A DNA stretch of 64,000 nucleotides, from assembly GCA_002707785.1 (NCBI GenBank), contig PANW01000042.1, positions 6,479 through 70,478 on the forward strand, written 5' to 3'. The notes under the pieces were generated by a model. The model searched no databases. It saw only the letters and a program-made list of their open reading frames with translations, and was not told the DNA's origin. Position 1 is the stretch's first letter. The number at the start of each line of letters is the position of its first letter. This document shows, piece by piece, positions 9,685-17,230 of the stretch. Made by a program: the position numbers and the translations under genes. The DNA comes from Cellvibrionaceae bacterium. Its GTDB lineage: Bacteria > Pseudomonadota > Gammaproteobacteria > Pseudomonadales > Cellvibrionaceae.

Positions 9685-9713
9685 TTAACTCTGCAACGCC
9701 TTTCATGTAGAAT
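9685..9713 (+). promoter_or_regulatory. Putative sigma70 promoter for acnB
   Basis: TTAACT (-35) and TAGAAT (-10, five of six consensus bases) are separated by exactly 17 bases. The predicted transcript would begin near 9720 and have a leader of about 350 bases before the acnB ATG. This is pattern matching only. Confidence 0.5.
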
Positions 9714-9932
9714 CCACGCCCGATTGCAGTAGGTTTTGTAAGGAAACTACACGGCAATCCTTGTCGATGTGGGCCATCGATAGACTCTCTGTCCTAACAA
9801 TAAGGGCCAGATGAGTCAGAATGACATATTTAGACAAATTAACCGTGCTTGAGCTGACTGTTTACACGTCAAAGAACGTGGCACAGGAGAAGTAACTCCA
9901 AGCTGCTAAGCGCCTTATGTGATTGAGGAAAC

Positions 9933-10069
9933 CACTGTCTAACCACAGTGAATGCAGTTTGAGTTCCCTACAAAAACTGCAGCCAATTAATCTAACTATT
10001 AATAGCGGCTACCAACGCCGGTCATGGACACCTCTTAAGTGTCTATAACCCGTGTTTGCCCTGAGAGGT
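9933..10069 (+). promoter_or_regulatory. Structured acnB 5' leader with possible SD-sequestering switch
   Basis: Three perfect stem-loops follow one another: CACTGT/ACAGTG at 9933-9950, TGCAGTTT/AAACTGCA at 9953-9981 (13-base loop), and GACAC/GTGTC at 10027-10043. ACCTCT at 10030-10035 is also complementary to AGAGGT at 10064-10069, which contains the acnB Shine-Dalgarno sequence. That long-range pairing and the third hairpin share bases 10030-10031 and so compete. This is the arrangement expected for translational control, but no known riboswitch class is recognised. Confidence 0.45.
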
Positions 10070-10073
10070 TTGA

Positions 10074-12869
10074 ATGAGCTTATATTCAGAATACATGGAT
10101 GAAATCGCAACCCGTGAAAAGGATTTGGGACTGCACCCAAAGCCGATCGACAGTGCCGAGCTGCTGTCCGAGATCATTGCCCAAATCAAAGATACCGGCA
10201 ATGCTAACCGCGAAGACTCTCTGAAGTTCTTTATCTACAACACTCTGCCAGGCACAACCCCTGCTGCTGGCGTCAAAGCTCAGTTCTTGAAAGATATCGT
10301 ATTGGGTGACGAAGTCGTTGCAGAAATCTCTGCTGAGTCCGCTTTAGAGCAGCTATCTCACATGAAAGGCGGTCCGTCTGTTAAAGCCCTACTGGACGTC
10401 GCCCTATCAGATCACGCTCAAGCCAAAGCGGCCGGCGAAGTGTTGAAAACTCAGGTCTTTTTGTACGAAGCCGACACCACTCGTTTAGACGAGGCCTACA
10501 AAGCCGGCAACGCAATCGCTACAGACATTCTGGAAAGCTACGCAAAAGCTGAGTTTTTCACCAAACTGCCTGAAATCGACGAAAAAATCGACGTTGTAAC
10601 CTATATTGCCGCTGAAGGTGATATCTCCACTGACTTGCTGTCACCCGGTAATCAGGCTCACTCTCGTTCAGATCGTGAGCTGCACGGCCAGTGCATGATT
10701 ACCCCTGAAGCTCAGCAAGAAATCGTTGCTCTGGGTAAAAAGCACCCGAACGCCAAAGTGATGCTGATCGCTGAAAAAGGCACCATGGGTGTTGGCTCTT
10801 CTCGTATGTCCGGTGTAAACAACGTAGCACTGTGGGCCGGTAAGAAGACCTCTCCTTACATCCCGTTCGTAAACAACGCGCCTGTTGTTGCCGGTACTAA
10901 TGGCATCGCCCCAATCTTTTTGACTACTGTCGGCGTAACCGGCGGCATTGGTCTGGATTTGAAAAACTGGGTTAAGAAAACCGACGCCGAAGGTAACGTG
11001 ATTACTGACGCTAACGGTGATGCAGTATTGGAAGAGGCCTACTCTGTAGCAACCGGCACGGTTCTGACCATCGACACTAAAGCCAAAAAACTGTACAACG
11101 GCGACAAAGAGTTGGTTGACGTATCTGACGCCTTCACGCCTCAGAAAGTTGAATTTATGAAAGCGGGTGGCTCTTACGCCCTGACTTTCGGTAAGAAGCT
11201 GCAAACGTTTGCTGCTGAAGCACTGGGCATCGAAGCGCCAGCCGTATTTGCTCCGTCTAAAGAGATCTCTATCGAGGGCCAGGGCCTGACTGCTGTTGAG
11301 AAAATTTTCAACCGCAATGCTGTTGGTGTTACTTCTAAGACCCCACTGCACACCGGTTCCGACGTTCGCGTTAAAGTAAATATCGTCGGCTCTCAAGACA
11401 CCACCGGCCTGATGACCTCTCAGGAACTGGAGTCAATGGCGGCTACCGTTATTTCTCCAAGCGTTGATGGTGCTTACCAGTCAGGCTGTCACACGGCCTC
11501 CGTATGGGACAAGAAAGCCCAGGTAAACATCCCTCGCCTGATGAAGTTCATGAACGACTTTGGTGTAATCACCGCGCGCGATCCTAAAGGCGTCTACCAC
11601 GCTATGACCGACGTGATTCACAAAGTACTGAATGACATCACCATCGACGACCGCGCAATCATCATCGGCGGTGACTCTCACACCCGTATGTCCAAAGGTG
11701 TGGCTTTCGGTGCTGACTCAGGTACTGTTGCTATCGCTCTGGCGACTGGCGAATGCGCCATGCCGATCCCTGAGTCCGTAAAAGTGACTTTCAAAGGCAA
11801 CATGAAAGAGCACATGGACTTCCGTGACATCGTACACGCAACTCAAGCGCAGATGCTGAAGCAGTTCAACGGCGAAAACGTCTTCCAAGGTCGCGTTATC
11901 GAAGTGCAAATCGGTACTTTGCTGGCTGACCAAGCGTTTACCTTCACCGACTGGACTGCAGAAATGAAAGCGAAAGCTTCTATCTGTATTTCAACTGACG
12001 ATACTCTGGTCCAATCTCTGGAGCTGGCTAAGTCTCGCATCCAGATCATGATCGACAAGGGCATGGAAAATCGCGACAACATGTTGCAGGGTCTGATTGA
12101 TCTCGCCGACAAGCGTATCGCTGAAATCAAGTCTGGTGAAGAGCCTGCCTTGGCCCCAGACAGCAACGCTAACTACTACGCGGAAGTTGTTGTTGACCTC
12201 GATACTATCGAAGAGCCGATGATTGCCGACCCAGATGTCAACAACGATGACATCTCCAAGCGTTACACCCACGATGTGATTCGTCCAACCTCTTACTACA
12301 ACGGCCGTAAAGTTGACTTGGGCTTTGTTGGTTCTTGCATGGTTCACAAAGGCGACATGAAAATTATCGCTCAAATGCTGCGCAACATGGAATCACAGGG
12401 TAAAGAGATTAAGTTCAACGCCCCACTGGTTATCGCGCCACCGACCTACAACATTGTTGATGAACTCAAGGCTGAGGGCGATTGGGAGCTTCTAGAGAAG
12501 TACTCTGGCTTCGAATTTAACGATAGCAATCCGAAAGAAGCTGCTCGCACTAAGTACGAAAACATCATGTACTTGGAGCGCCCTGGATGTAACCTGTGCA
12601 TGGGTAACCAAGAAAAAGCAGAGCCAGGCGACACGGTTCTTGCAACTTCTACCCGTCTATTCCAAGGCCGCGTTGTTGAAGATAGTAGCGACAAGAAAGG
12701 TGAATCTCTTCTAGGCTCGACCCCAATGGTTGTTCTGTCTACCATCCTGGGTCGCTTCCCTACTCTGGAAGAATACAAAGAAGCCGTTGAGGGCATTAAC
12801 CTGACAGCCTTTGTTCCACCTTCAGAAGACCTCAGTGTCGAAGCGGTACCTGTGAAGATCGTCGGCTAG
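10074..12869 (+). CDS. acnB: Aconitate hydratase B
   Basis: A 931-residue bifunctional aconitase / 2-methylisocitrate dehydratase of the AcnB class, converting citrate to isocitrate in the TCA cycle. The N-terminal HEAT-like domain (about residues 1-165) is followed by the swivel domain and the catalytic domains. The 4Fe-4S ligands are visible near the C-terminus: the Cys of GSCMVHKG and the pair in PGCNLCMGNQ; GGDSHTRM and GVGSSR active-site segments are also present. It is longer than E. coli AcnB (865 residues), with extra sequence around residues 300-345 (NVITDANGDAVLEE region). A GAGAGG ribosome site precedes the ATG, and an intrinsic terminator follows at 12914. Confidence 0.97.
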   Translation: MSLYSEYMDEIATREKDLGLHPKPIDSAELLSEIIAQIKDTGNANREDSLKFFIYNTLPGTTPAAGVKAQFLKDIVLGDEVVAEISAESALEQLSHMKGGPSVKALLDVALSDHAQAKAAGEVLKTQVFLYEADTTRLDEAYKAGNAIATDILESYAKAEFFTKLPEIDEKIDVVTYIAAEGDISTDLLSPGNQAHSRSDRELHGQCMITPEAQQEIVALGKKHPNAKVMLIAEKGTMGVGSSRMSGVNNVALWAGKKTSPYIPFVNNAPVVAGTNGIAPIFLTTVGVTGGIGLDLKNWVKKTDAEGNVITDANGDAVLEEAYSVATGTVLTIDTKAKKLYNGDKELVDVSDAFTPQKVEFMKAGGSYALTFGKKLQTFAAEALGIEAPAVFAPSKEISIEGQGLTAVEKIFNRNAVGVTSKTPLHTGSDVRVKVNIVGSQDTTGLMTSQELESMAATVISPSVDGAYQSGCHTASVWDKKAQVNIPRLMKFMNDFGVITARDPKGVYHAMTDVIHKVLNDITIDDRAIIIGGDSHTRMSKGVAFGADSGTVAIALATGECAMPIPESVKVTFKGNMKEHMDFRDIVHATQAQMLKQFNGENVFQGRVIEVQIGTLLADQAFTFTDWTAEMKAKASICISTDDTLVQSLELAKSRIQIMIDKGMENRDNMLQGLIDLADKRIAEIKSGEEPALAPDSNANYYAEVVVDLDTIEEPMIADPDVNNDDISKRYTHDVIRPTSYYNGRKVDLGFVGSCMVHKGDMKIIAQMLRNMESQGKEIKFNAPLVIAPPTYNIVDELKAEGDWELLEKYSGFEFNDSNPKEAARTKYENIMYLERPGCNLCMGNQEKAEPGDTVLATSTRLFQGRVVEDSSDKKGESLLGSTPMVVLSTILGRFPTLEEYKEAVEGINLTAFVPPSEDLSVEAVPVKIVG

Positions 12870-12913
12870 AGCAGACGTCGATTGCTTAGGCTCGGTCACA
12901 CACTGAGCCACAT

Positions 12914-12946
12914 AAAGCCCTGCATTGATCGATGCGGGGCTTTTTT
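12914..12946 (+). terminator. Intrinsic terminator after acnB
   Basis: AAAGCCC-T-GCAT / ATGC-G-GGGCTTT forms a strong stem with loop TGATCG, followed by a run of six T. It lies 45 bases after the acnB stop. Confidence 0.9.
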
Positions 12947-13107
12947 ATGCCCTCGATTCCTGTCAACACGCTCAGACTCCAACTAAAAAACGATGCAAAT
13001 ATAAGAATGATCTGAATATGGCAAGACATTCTCCGAACGGAGGCTCACTCAAGATCCAATACTGACTATCGCTCTGTAAAGACAAGAATCCGCACTAGAG
13101 CAATCGG

Positions 13108-13356
13108 TCAAAACAGCTCGATTTCATCCTCACTGTCGCCACAGTGCTCCGTCCGCTCTCGACTCCTCTTTTCCATTGCGACTAACTCATCAAGCTCCTT
13201 GAGATCGTTATCCTCCAAGGATGATAGATCTAACCCTTTAAAGCTGTGTCTCATCAAGGCGTCTGCCTCAAAACACTTTCGATGAGAAAGCCCCCTGCCC
13301 GGCACTGTCATTCCGTTCCCTCCATAGACCGGCAGCTGACAAAACAAGCATTTCAT
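13108..13356 (-). CDS. Small zinc-ribbon-like protein
   Basis: An 82-residue protein starting MKCLFCQLPVYGGNGMTVPG with a CxxC pair, followed by a histidine-cysteine pair (LSHRKCFEAD), so a single treble-clef/LIM-like zinc site is likely. The C-terminal half is acidic and helical (LSSLEDNDLKELDELVAMEK), ending in acidic residues. It is a lone gene on the minus strand between acnB and a YceI gene. I do not recognise the family with certainty. It might bind protein or nucleic acid. Confidence 0.7.
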   Translation of the reverse strand: MKCLFCQLPVYGGNGMTVPGRGLSHRKCFEADALMRHSFKGLDLSSLEDNDLKELDELVAMEKRSRERTEHCGDSEDEIELF

Positions 13357-13493
13357 TTTGATAACCCTGATTAAAATTCAGAGTTTGCGCCAACTCGCAC
13401 ACAGTCGCCATGATCAAGATCAATGGGACGACAAACCGACAAGCCTTTCACAATGTGTTTTAATGCTGCAAATTCCCAATTCTAGACAATGAA

Positions 13494-14132
13494 ATGAAAA
13501 ATCACTCTGGCGCCTCCATTAAGAGCAGAATCCCAGCAATACTCTGCACACTTCTGTTGTTGACCGGTTGCGCCAAGCTAATACAGCCACAGCTAACGGA
13601 GCAGATGTCTGATGTTTCCTCGGGCAACTATCAGCTAGACAACAAACACACGGCCTTACTTTTCAAGGTAAATCACTTAGGCTTTTCAAGTTTTGTCGGG
13701 CGCTTTGAAGAGGTTTCTGCAACCTTAAGCTACAACCCCGAGCAGCCGGAACTTTCCAGCCTAAGGGCTAGCGCCAACATGGCGTCAGTGAACGTCAACA
13801 ATGAAACATTTGAGAACACATTGAGAAACCGCTTTTGGCTGAACACTCAGAAATTCCCTACGGCCCACTACCAGACCAGAAGCGCAAAACGAACAGGCGC
13901 CAATCACTTGCTATTCGACGGAGAGCTTACATTTCTAGGAGTTACCAAACCTTTGAATCTTGCGGTGACGATCAATGGCGCGGGGATGAATCGCATCAAC
14001 GGCGAATATACATTGGGCGTTTCTGCGACTGGAACTGTTATCAGATCCGAGCATGGGCTCGGCCTATTTACACCCGCCATTGGCGATGACGTAACACTGG
14101 AGATACACGCAGAATTTATACGCAATCAATAG
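13494..14132 (+). CDS. YceI-family lipoprotein
   Basis: A 212-residue lipoprotein: a basic N-terminus, a hydrophobic stretch and the lipobox LLTGC near residue 26 place it in the periplasmic membrane leaflet. From about residue 45 it has a YceI lipocalin-like barrel (YQLDNKHTALLFKVNHLGFS, later FPTAHYQTRSA and LTFLGVTKPLNLAVTING). YceI proteins bind isoprenoid or other amphiphilic ligands. The ATG at 13494 directly precedes the signal peptide. No operon partner on this strand. Confidence 0.9.
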   Translation: MKNHSGASIKSRIPAILCTLLLLTGCAKLIQPQLTEQMSDVSSGNYQLDNKHTALLFKVNHLGFSSFVGRFEEVSATLSYNPEQPELSSLRASANMASVNVNNETFENTLRNRFWLNTQKFPTAHYQTRSAKRTGANHLLFDGELTFLGVTKPLNLAVTINGAGMNRINGEYTLGVSATGTVIRSEHGLGLFTPAIGDDVTLEIHAEFIRNQ

Positions 14133-14184
14133 CGTCGTCGACTAATTTTACCAGAATTCTCTGATACTGGGGCTATTAAAAACA

Positions 14185-14616
14185 CTAATCAGCCTCGACA
14201 TATTCCGGATCGCTCTCTCTGCGAAGATAAACGCCTTCTATTCGATTAGTTTCTGCTGACACATCACAGCGTGCGAAAATCTGGCTAATGCCCTGCTCCA
14301 GATGAACTCCTGTACTGTCTTCAGCGGCAACATCGGCTAGGAAAAACAGTTTATTGGTGTTGCTGCTTTCATCGTAACGAGCCGCACGATCATCACTGAC
14401 CAAAGAGACCACATGCCCAACGACTGCTTTTTTTACATCGGCCTCGCATTCATCGTAGCTTTCAAAAAGATCATATCTTCGCAGCGGAAGCTCTCCTTCA
14501 GCTCTAACCGAACGACCATCCGACAGTGAATTCATAACAACAACGGTGGCCGCAGAGCTCAAAATTATCAACAGACATGCGGCTGCCAGCAGAACGGTTT
14601 TGCTCGATTGATTCAT
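14185..14616 (-). CDS. Signal-anchored periplasmic protein of unknown function
   Basis: A 143-residue protein with a single N-terminal hydrophobic segment (TVLLAAACLLIILSSAATVVVM) and a hydrophilic exported part. The rest shows no motif I know; ESYDECEADVKKAVVGHVV and YVEAD at the C-terminus are notable only for acidity. The ORF track starts at 14652, but the ATG at 14616 has AAAGG eight bases upstream and lies a few bases after the stop of the solute-binding gene, so the two are probably co-translated. Role unknown. Confidence 0.65.
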   Translation of the reverse strand: MNQSSKTVLLAAACLLIILSSAATVVVMNSLSDGRSVRAEGELPLRRYDLFESYDECEADVKKAVVGHVVSLVSDDRAARYDESSNTNKLFFLADVAAEDSTGVHLEQGISQIFARCDVSAETNRIEGVYLRRESDPEYVEAD

Positions 14617-14620
14617 TATT

Positions 14621-15451
14621 CTACCTTTGCCTCTCAGGCCCGACGCCTTCAATTATTTGACTGTATAAACCCGACATTGTTATTTTTTCGAGCCCCTTAT
14701 CCAGCGTTAAGGCTAAACTCTCCGAGTCCGCCCGACTCTTACTAAAGGCGACATATATATCACTGGTATGATTGCGCTCACCCTTTCGAATAGCGACATC
14801 CGCCAATCCCATGTCAACCAGTGTATAGCGAGCAACCTCGTCAAACATGATTGCCATATCCAATCGATGAGCCAATAACATTTTGATGATTTGCCTCTGC
14901 GACGACACCCTAATCTCTTTGAATCTGCTGCGATGGGCTTCATATTGATCCCCGTATTCGTAGCCAATAATGAGACCGACGTGGCTGTCGTCGGGTATGT
15001 CCCCATGAACCCGAACATCAATATCACTTGAAACGGGAAAATAGAATGAGCCCTGCACGGTAAGAATTGGTCTTTCACCAAACAGAAACCGCCCTTGCGT
15101 GCTCGCTTGTCGAGTCACGTTAAAGCCCCCGTGAAGCGCTCCGCTTTCCACCTCCCGAAGTACCCGAGCATATGGCAATACACGAAGCTCTACACGACGC
15201 CCCATCGTCTCATAAGCTGCCGTCACTATCTCAGCACTGATACCCGATCCGTTACTCAGCGCAAATGGCGGCCAGCTATCTTCTACCCCGAGGATAACGG
15301 GTTCGTCATTACTCGCCTTCTGGGCATAAAGAGGGGTTGGCGTTAAACCGACTGCCATCACCAGCAATAGGGTGCTGCTGGTGATGGCAGCAAATGAAGG
15401 GAGCCTAAACCCCGAAAAAAGCTTGGATATTATCCTTTTCCCACATGGCAT
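14621..15451 (-). CDS. Solute-binding protein family 3 (SBP_bac_3-like)
   Basis: A 276-residue exported protein of the periplasmic amino-acid-binding fold. After a signal peptide (roughly residues 1-43, ending LYAQ) comes PVILGVEDSWPPFALSNGSGISAEIV and YARVLREVESGALHGGFNVTR, the standard lobe-1 pattern. There is no ABC permease or ATPase nearby, so it may be a stand-alone sensor or cell-surface binding protein. The start codon lies inside the end of the patatin gene (47-base overlap). A perfect 15-base inverted repeat sits within its signal-peptide codons. A later start would shorten the signal peptide below function, so 15451 is kept. Confidence 0.8.
   Translation of the reverse strand: MPCGKRIISKLFSGFRLPSFAAITSSTLLLVMAVGLTPTPLYAQKASNDEPVILGVEDSWPPFALSNGSGISAEIVTAAYETMGRRVELRVLPYARVLREVESGALHGGFNVTRQASTQGRFLFGERPILTVQGSFYFPVSSDIDVRVHGDIPDDSHVGLIIGYEYGDQYEAHRSRFKEIRVSSQRQIIKMLLAHRLDMAIMFDEVARYTLVDMGLADVAIRKGERNHTSDIYVAFSKSRADSESLALTLDKGLEKITMSGLYSQIIEGVGPERQR
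15352..15390. repeat. Perfect 15-bp inverted repeat inside the SBP signal-peptide codons
   Basis: CTGCCATCACCAGCA, nine bases, then its exact reverse complement TGCTGGTGATGGCAG. It lies just downstream of the patatin stop region and within the first 35 codons of the solute-binding gene. In RNA from the minus strand it would form a very stable hairpin. Confidence 0.9.
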
Positions 15452-16547
15452 CGTTGTAACCCAACTCTATAAGCTCATCGATATAAGGTTTTTCAAAGAG
15501 AAGATAGCTGGTTGTCGCGGCTCCGCCACCTTTGGTTGTCGCCCCAGTTGATCTCATGAAGAAGCGAACACTTCTCGGCATATGTCGTATTTTTCTGCCT
15601 GCAATTTTATCCAGTTCTTTGCTCGGTGAAATAACCAGAGTTTCAACCGGCCGTAGAGGTAGAGAGCTGCGCTCGCGCTCTTCTTCTGGAATAAGCGTCA
15701 GCAATTGGTTGATCCGTTCAATGTGTTCAATGTCGCCCTCAAGACTATCAATGAAGGCACTGTTGAACAAATGCCCCATTACTTGTGCAACCGAGGGGGA
15801 ATGCTTGGCAGGCATCGTTCGCTTAGCCCAATGCACGGGATTGCGGTTTCCCGAAACACCGATCACAAAAACTCTATCGGCCCCCAAATGTAGCGCAGGA
15901 CTAATAGGCGCCACCTGCCTCAAGGCACCGTCTCCGTAATAGTCTGATCCTACTTTAGTTGCCGGAAAAATCCCTGGAATCGCAGATGAGGCCATCAAGT
16001 GCTCTAAAGACAACTTCGCCTTAACGCCCGTGCGGCGATAGCGCCGCCACTCCTCTAGGCTATTCTCACCTTCGAAAAAGCTGACAGACTCCCCCGAGGT
16101 GTAATTCATCGCAGTGACACACAATGCCTTCAAATCACCGGCATCGATACCTTTTTGCACTTGCGAGAAATCAATAAATCCACTTAAGAACTCACGCAAT
16201 GGGTCATTGTCCAATAGCGCGATAGACTTGTGCTTGCCAACACCTTCGTTAAATAACGACATGGCTAAACGCCCGCCGCCGTAGATGAGCTCTCGCCACG
16301 AAGTCTTGAATACCCGATCGGTTCGTAACTCACTCCATAGACGACTAAGATCCTCTAGCGCTTCATAAAAGTGACCGGTGTGAGTAGCCAACGCCAAGGC
16401 ATTAATAGCCCCGGCTGAGGTTCCACAAATGATTTCGAAGGGATTGTGTGTCGATGTAGGCAAGAGTTCGTTTACTGCTTGTAATACACCCACCTGATAG
16501 GCTGCCCTTGCGCCTCCACCTGACAATATCAAGGCATTAGACGTCAT
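15405..16547 (-). CDS. Patatin-like phospholipase
   Basis: A 380-residue patatin-domain lipid acyl hydrolase. The oxyanion-hole motif GGGARAAYQVG follows the start directly, the nucleophile serine is in CGTSAGAINAL (G-x-S-x-G), and the catalytic aspartate is in YGDGALRQ (DGA). No signal peptide is evident, so the protein is cytoplasmic or delivered otherwise. The ORF track starts at a TTG at 16562; the ATG at 16547 has GGAG nine bases upstream and places the glycine loop at the normal position. It heads a minus-strand operon with the solute-binding protein and the small exported protein. The C-terminal 100 residues resemble the extension found in larger bacterial patatins. Confidence 0.92.
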   Translation of the reverse strand: MTSNALILSGGGARAAYQVGVLQAVNELLPTSTHNPFEIICGTSAGAINALALATHTGHFYEALEDLSRLWSELRTDRVFKTSWRELIYGGGRLAMSLFNEGVGKHKSIALLDNDPLREFLSGFIDFSQVQKGIDAGDLKALCVTAMNYTSGESVSFFEGENSLEEWRRYRRTGVKAKLSLEHLMASSAIPGIFPATKVGSDYYGDGALRQVAPISPALHLGADRVFVIGVSGNRNPVHWAKRTMPAKHSPSVAQVMGHLFNSAFIDSLEGDIEHIERINQLLTLIPEEERERSSLPLRPVETLVISPSKELDKIAGRKIRHMPRSVRFFMRSTGATTKGGGAATTSYLLFEKPYIDELIELGYNDAMWEKDNIQAFFGV

Positions 16548-16618
16548 AAATCGGCTCTCCAATCAAACTCCCAGTACTTCTTAAATCTCTCATCGACCAC
16601 TTAATACTCATTTTGCAA

Positions 16619-17230
16619 TCAAATACTCGTTTTAATGACGGATACTTTTTCCATTAGCTCCGCTAATCGCTTTACTTTCATCTTCGACATCACGCGGCTT
16701 CGATGAATTTCCACGGTCTTGATGCTGATGCCTAGCGCATCGGCAATTTCGCGGTTGGCCTGCCCTTGTATCACCAGTTTAGCGACATCGTTCTCACGGC
16801 GACTTAACTCTGACCATTGCGCCAAAATCTGATCATGTTGGTTTTGCTCTAACAACACTCTCTCGTTATCGGCCAACGTTTTGTCTATGAGGGTCAACAT
16901 TGCCACATCTTCAAACGGTTTTTCGATAAAGTCGATGGCATTGTTTTTCATCGCCTGAACCGCCATTGGCACATCACCATGACCGGTAATCATGATCACG
17001 GGTATTGATAAGCCCCGCTGGATCATTTCCTGTTGCAATTGCAAACCACTCATTCCCGACATGCGAACATCAAGCAATACACAGCCAGGCTGACCGCCAT
17101 AACCGAACAGAAACGCCTCTGCACTTTCATAAGCCACCACCTTGTGGCCGCCCCCTTCTACTAACCAGGCTAACGAATCCCTAAAATCACGGTCGTCATC
17201 AACAATAAACACAGTGTTTTCTATGGTCAT
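16619..17230 (-). CDS. FixJ-like response regulator
   Basis: A 203-residue two-component response regulator: REC domain (residues about 5-120, acidic pocket VDDDRDFRD, phospho-acceptor in CVLLDVRMSGMSG, and the conserved lysine in IDFIEKPF) followed by a LuxR-type helix-turn-helix (LSRRENDVAKLVIQGQANREIADALGISIKTVEIHRSRV). This is the FixJ/NarL-like FixJ arrangement. Its start overlaps the histidine kinase stop by 4 bases, so the two form a cognate pair. Targets are unknown; the divergent DUF1330 gene is the nearest candidate. Confidence 0.93.
   Translation of the reverse strand: MTIENTVFIVDDDRDFRDSLAWLVEGGGHKVVAYESAEAFLFGYGGQPGCVLLDVRMSGMSGLQLQQEMIQRGLSIPVIMITGHGDVPMAVQAMKNNAIDFIEKPFEDVAMLTLIDKTLADNERVLLEQNQHDQILAQWSELSRRENDVAKLVIQGQANREIADALGISIKTVEIHRSRVMSKMKVKRLAELMEKVSVIKTSI

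Larger units (their letters stand above)
9480..10073 (+). other. Intergenic region upstream of acnB
   Basis: About 590 bases without a supported gene. It contains an AT-rich stretch (9600-9680), a sigma70-like promoter near 9685-9713 and a leader of about 350 bases with several stem-loops before acnB. No ORF with family similarity is visible. The length and structure leave room for a small RNA or an mRNA leader regulator. Confidence 0.6.

Noticed and set aside
10668-11396. 242-residue minus-strand ORF
   Set aside because: Fully antisense to acnB, with no recognisable domain.
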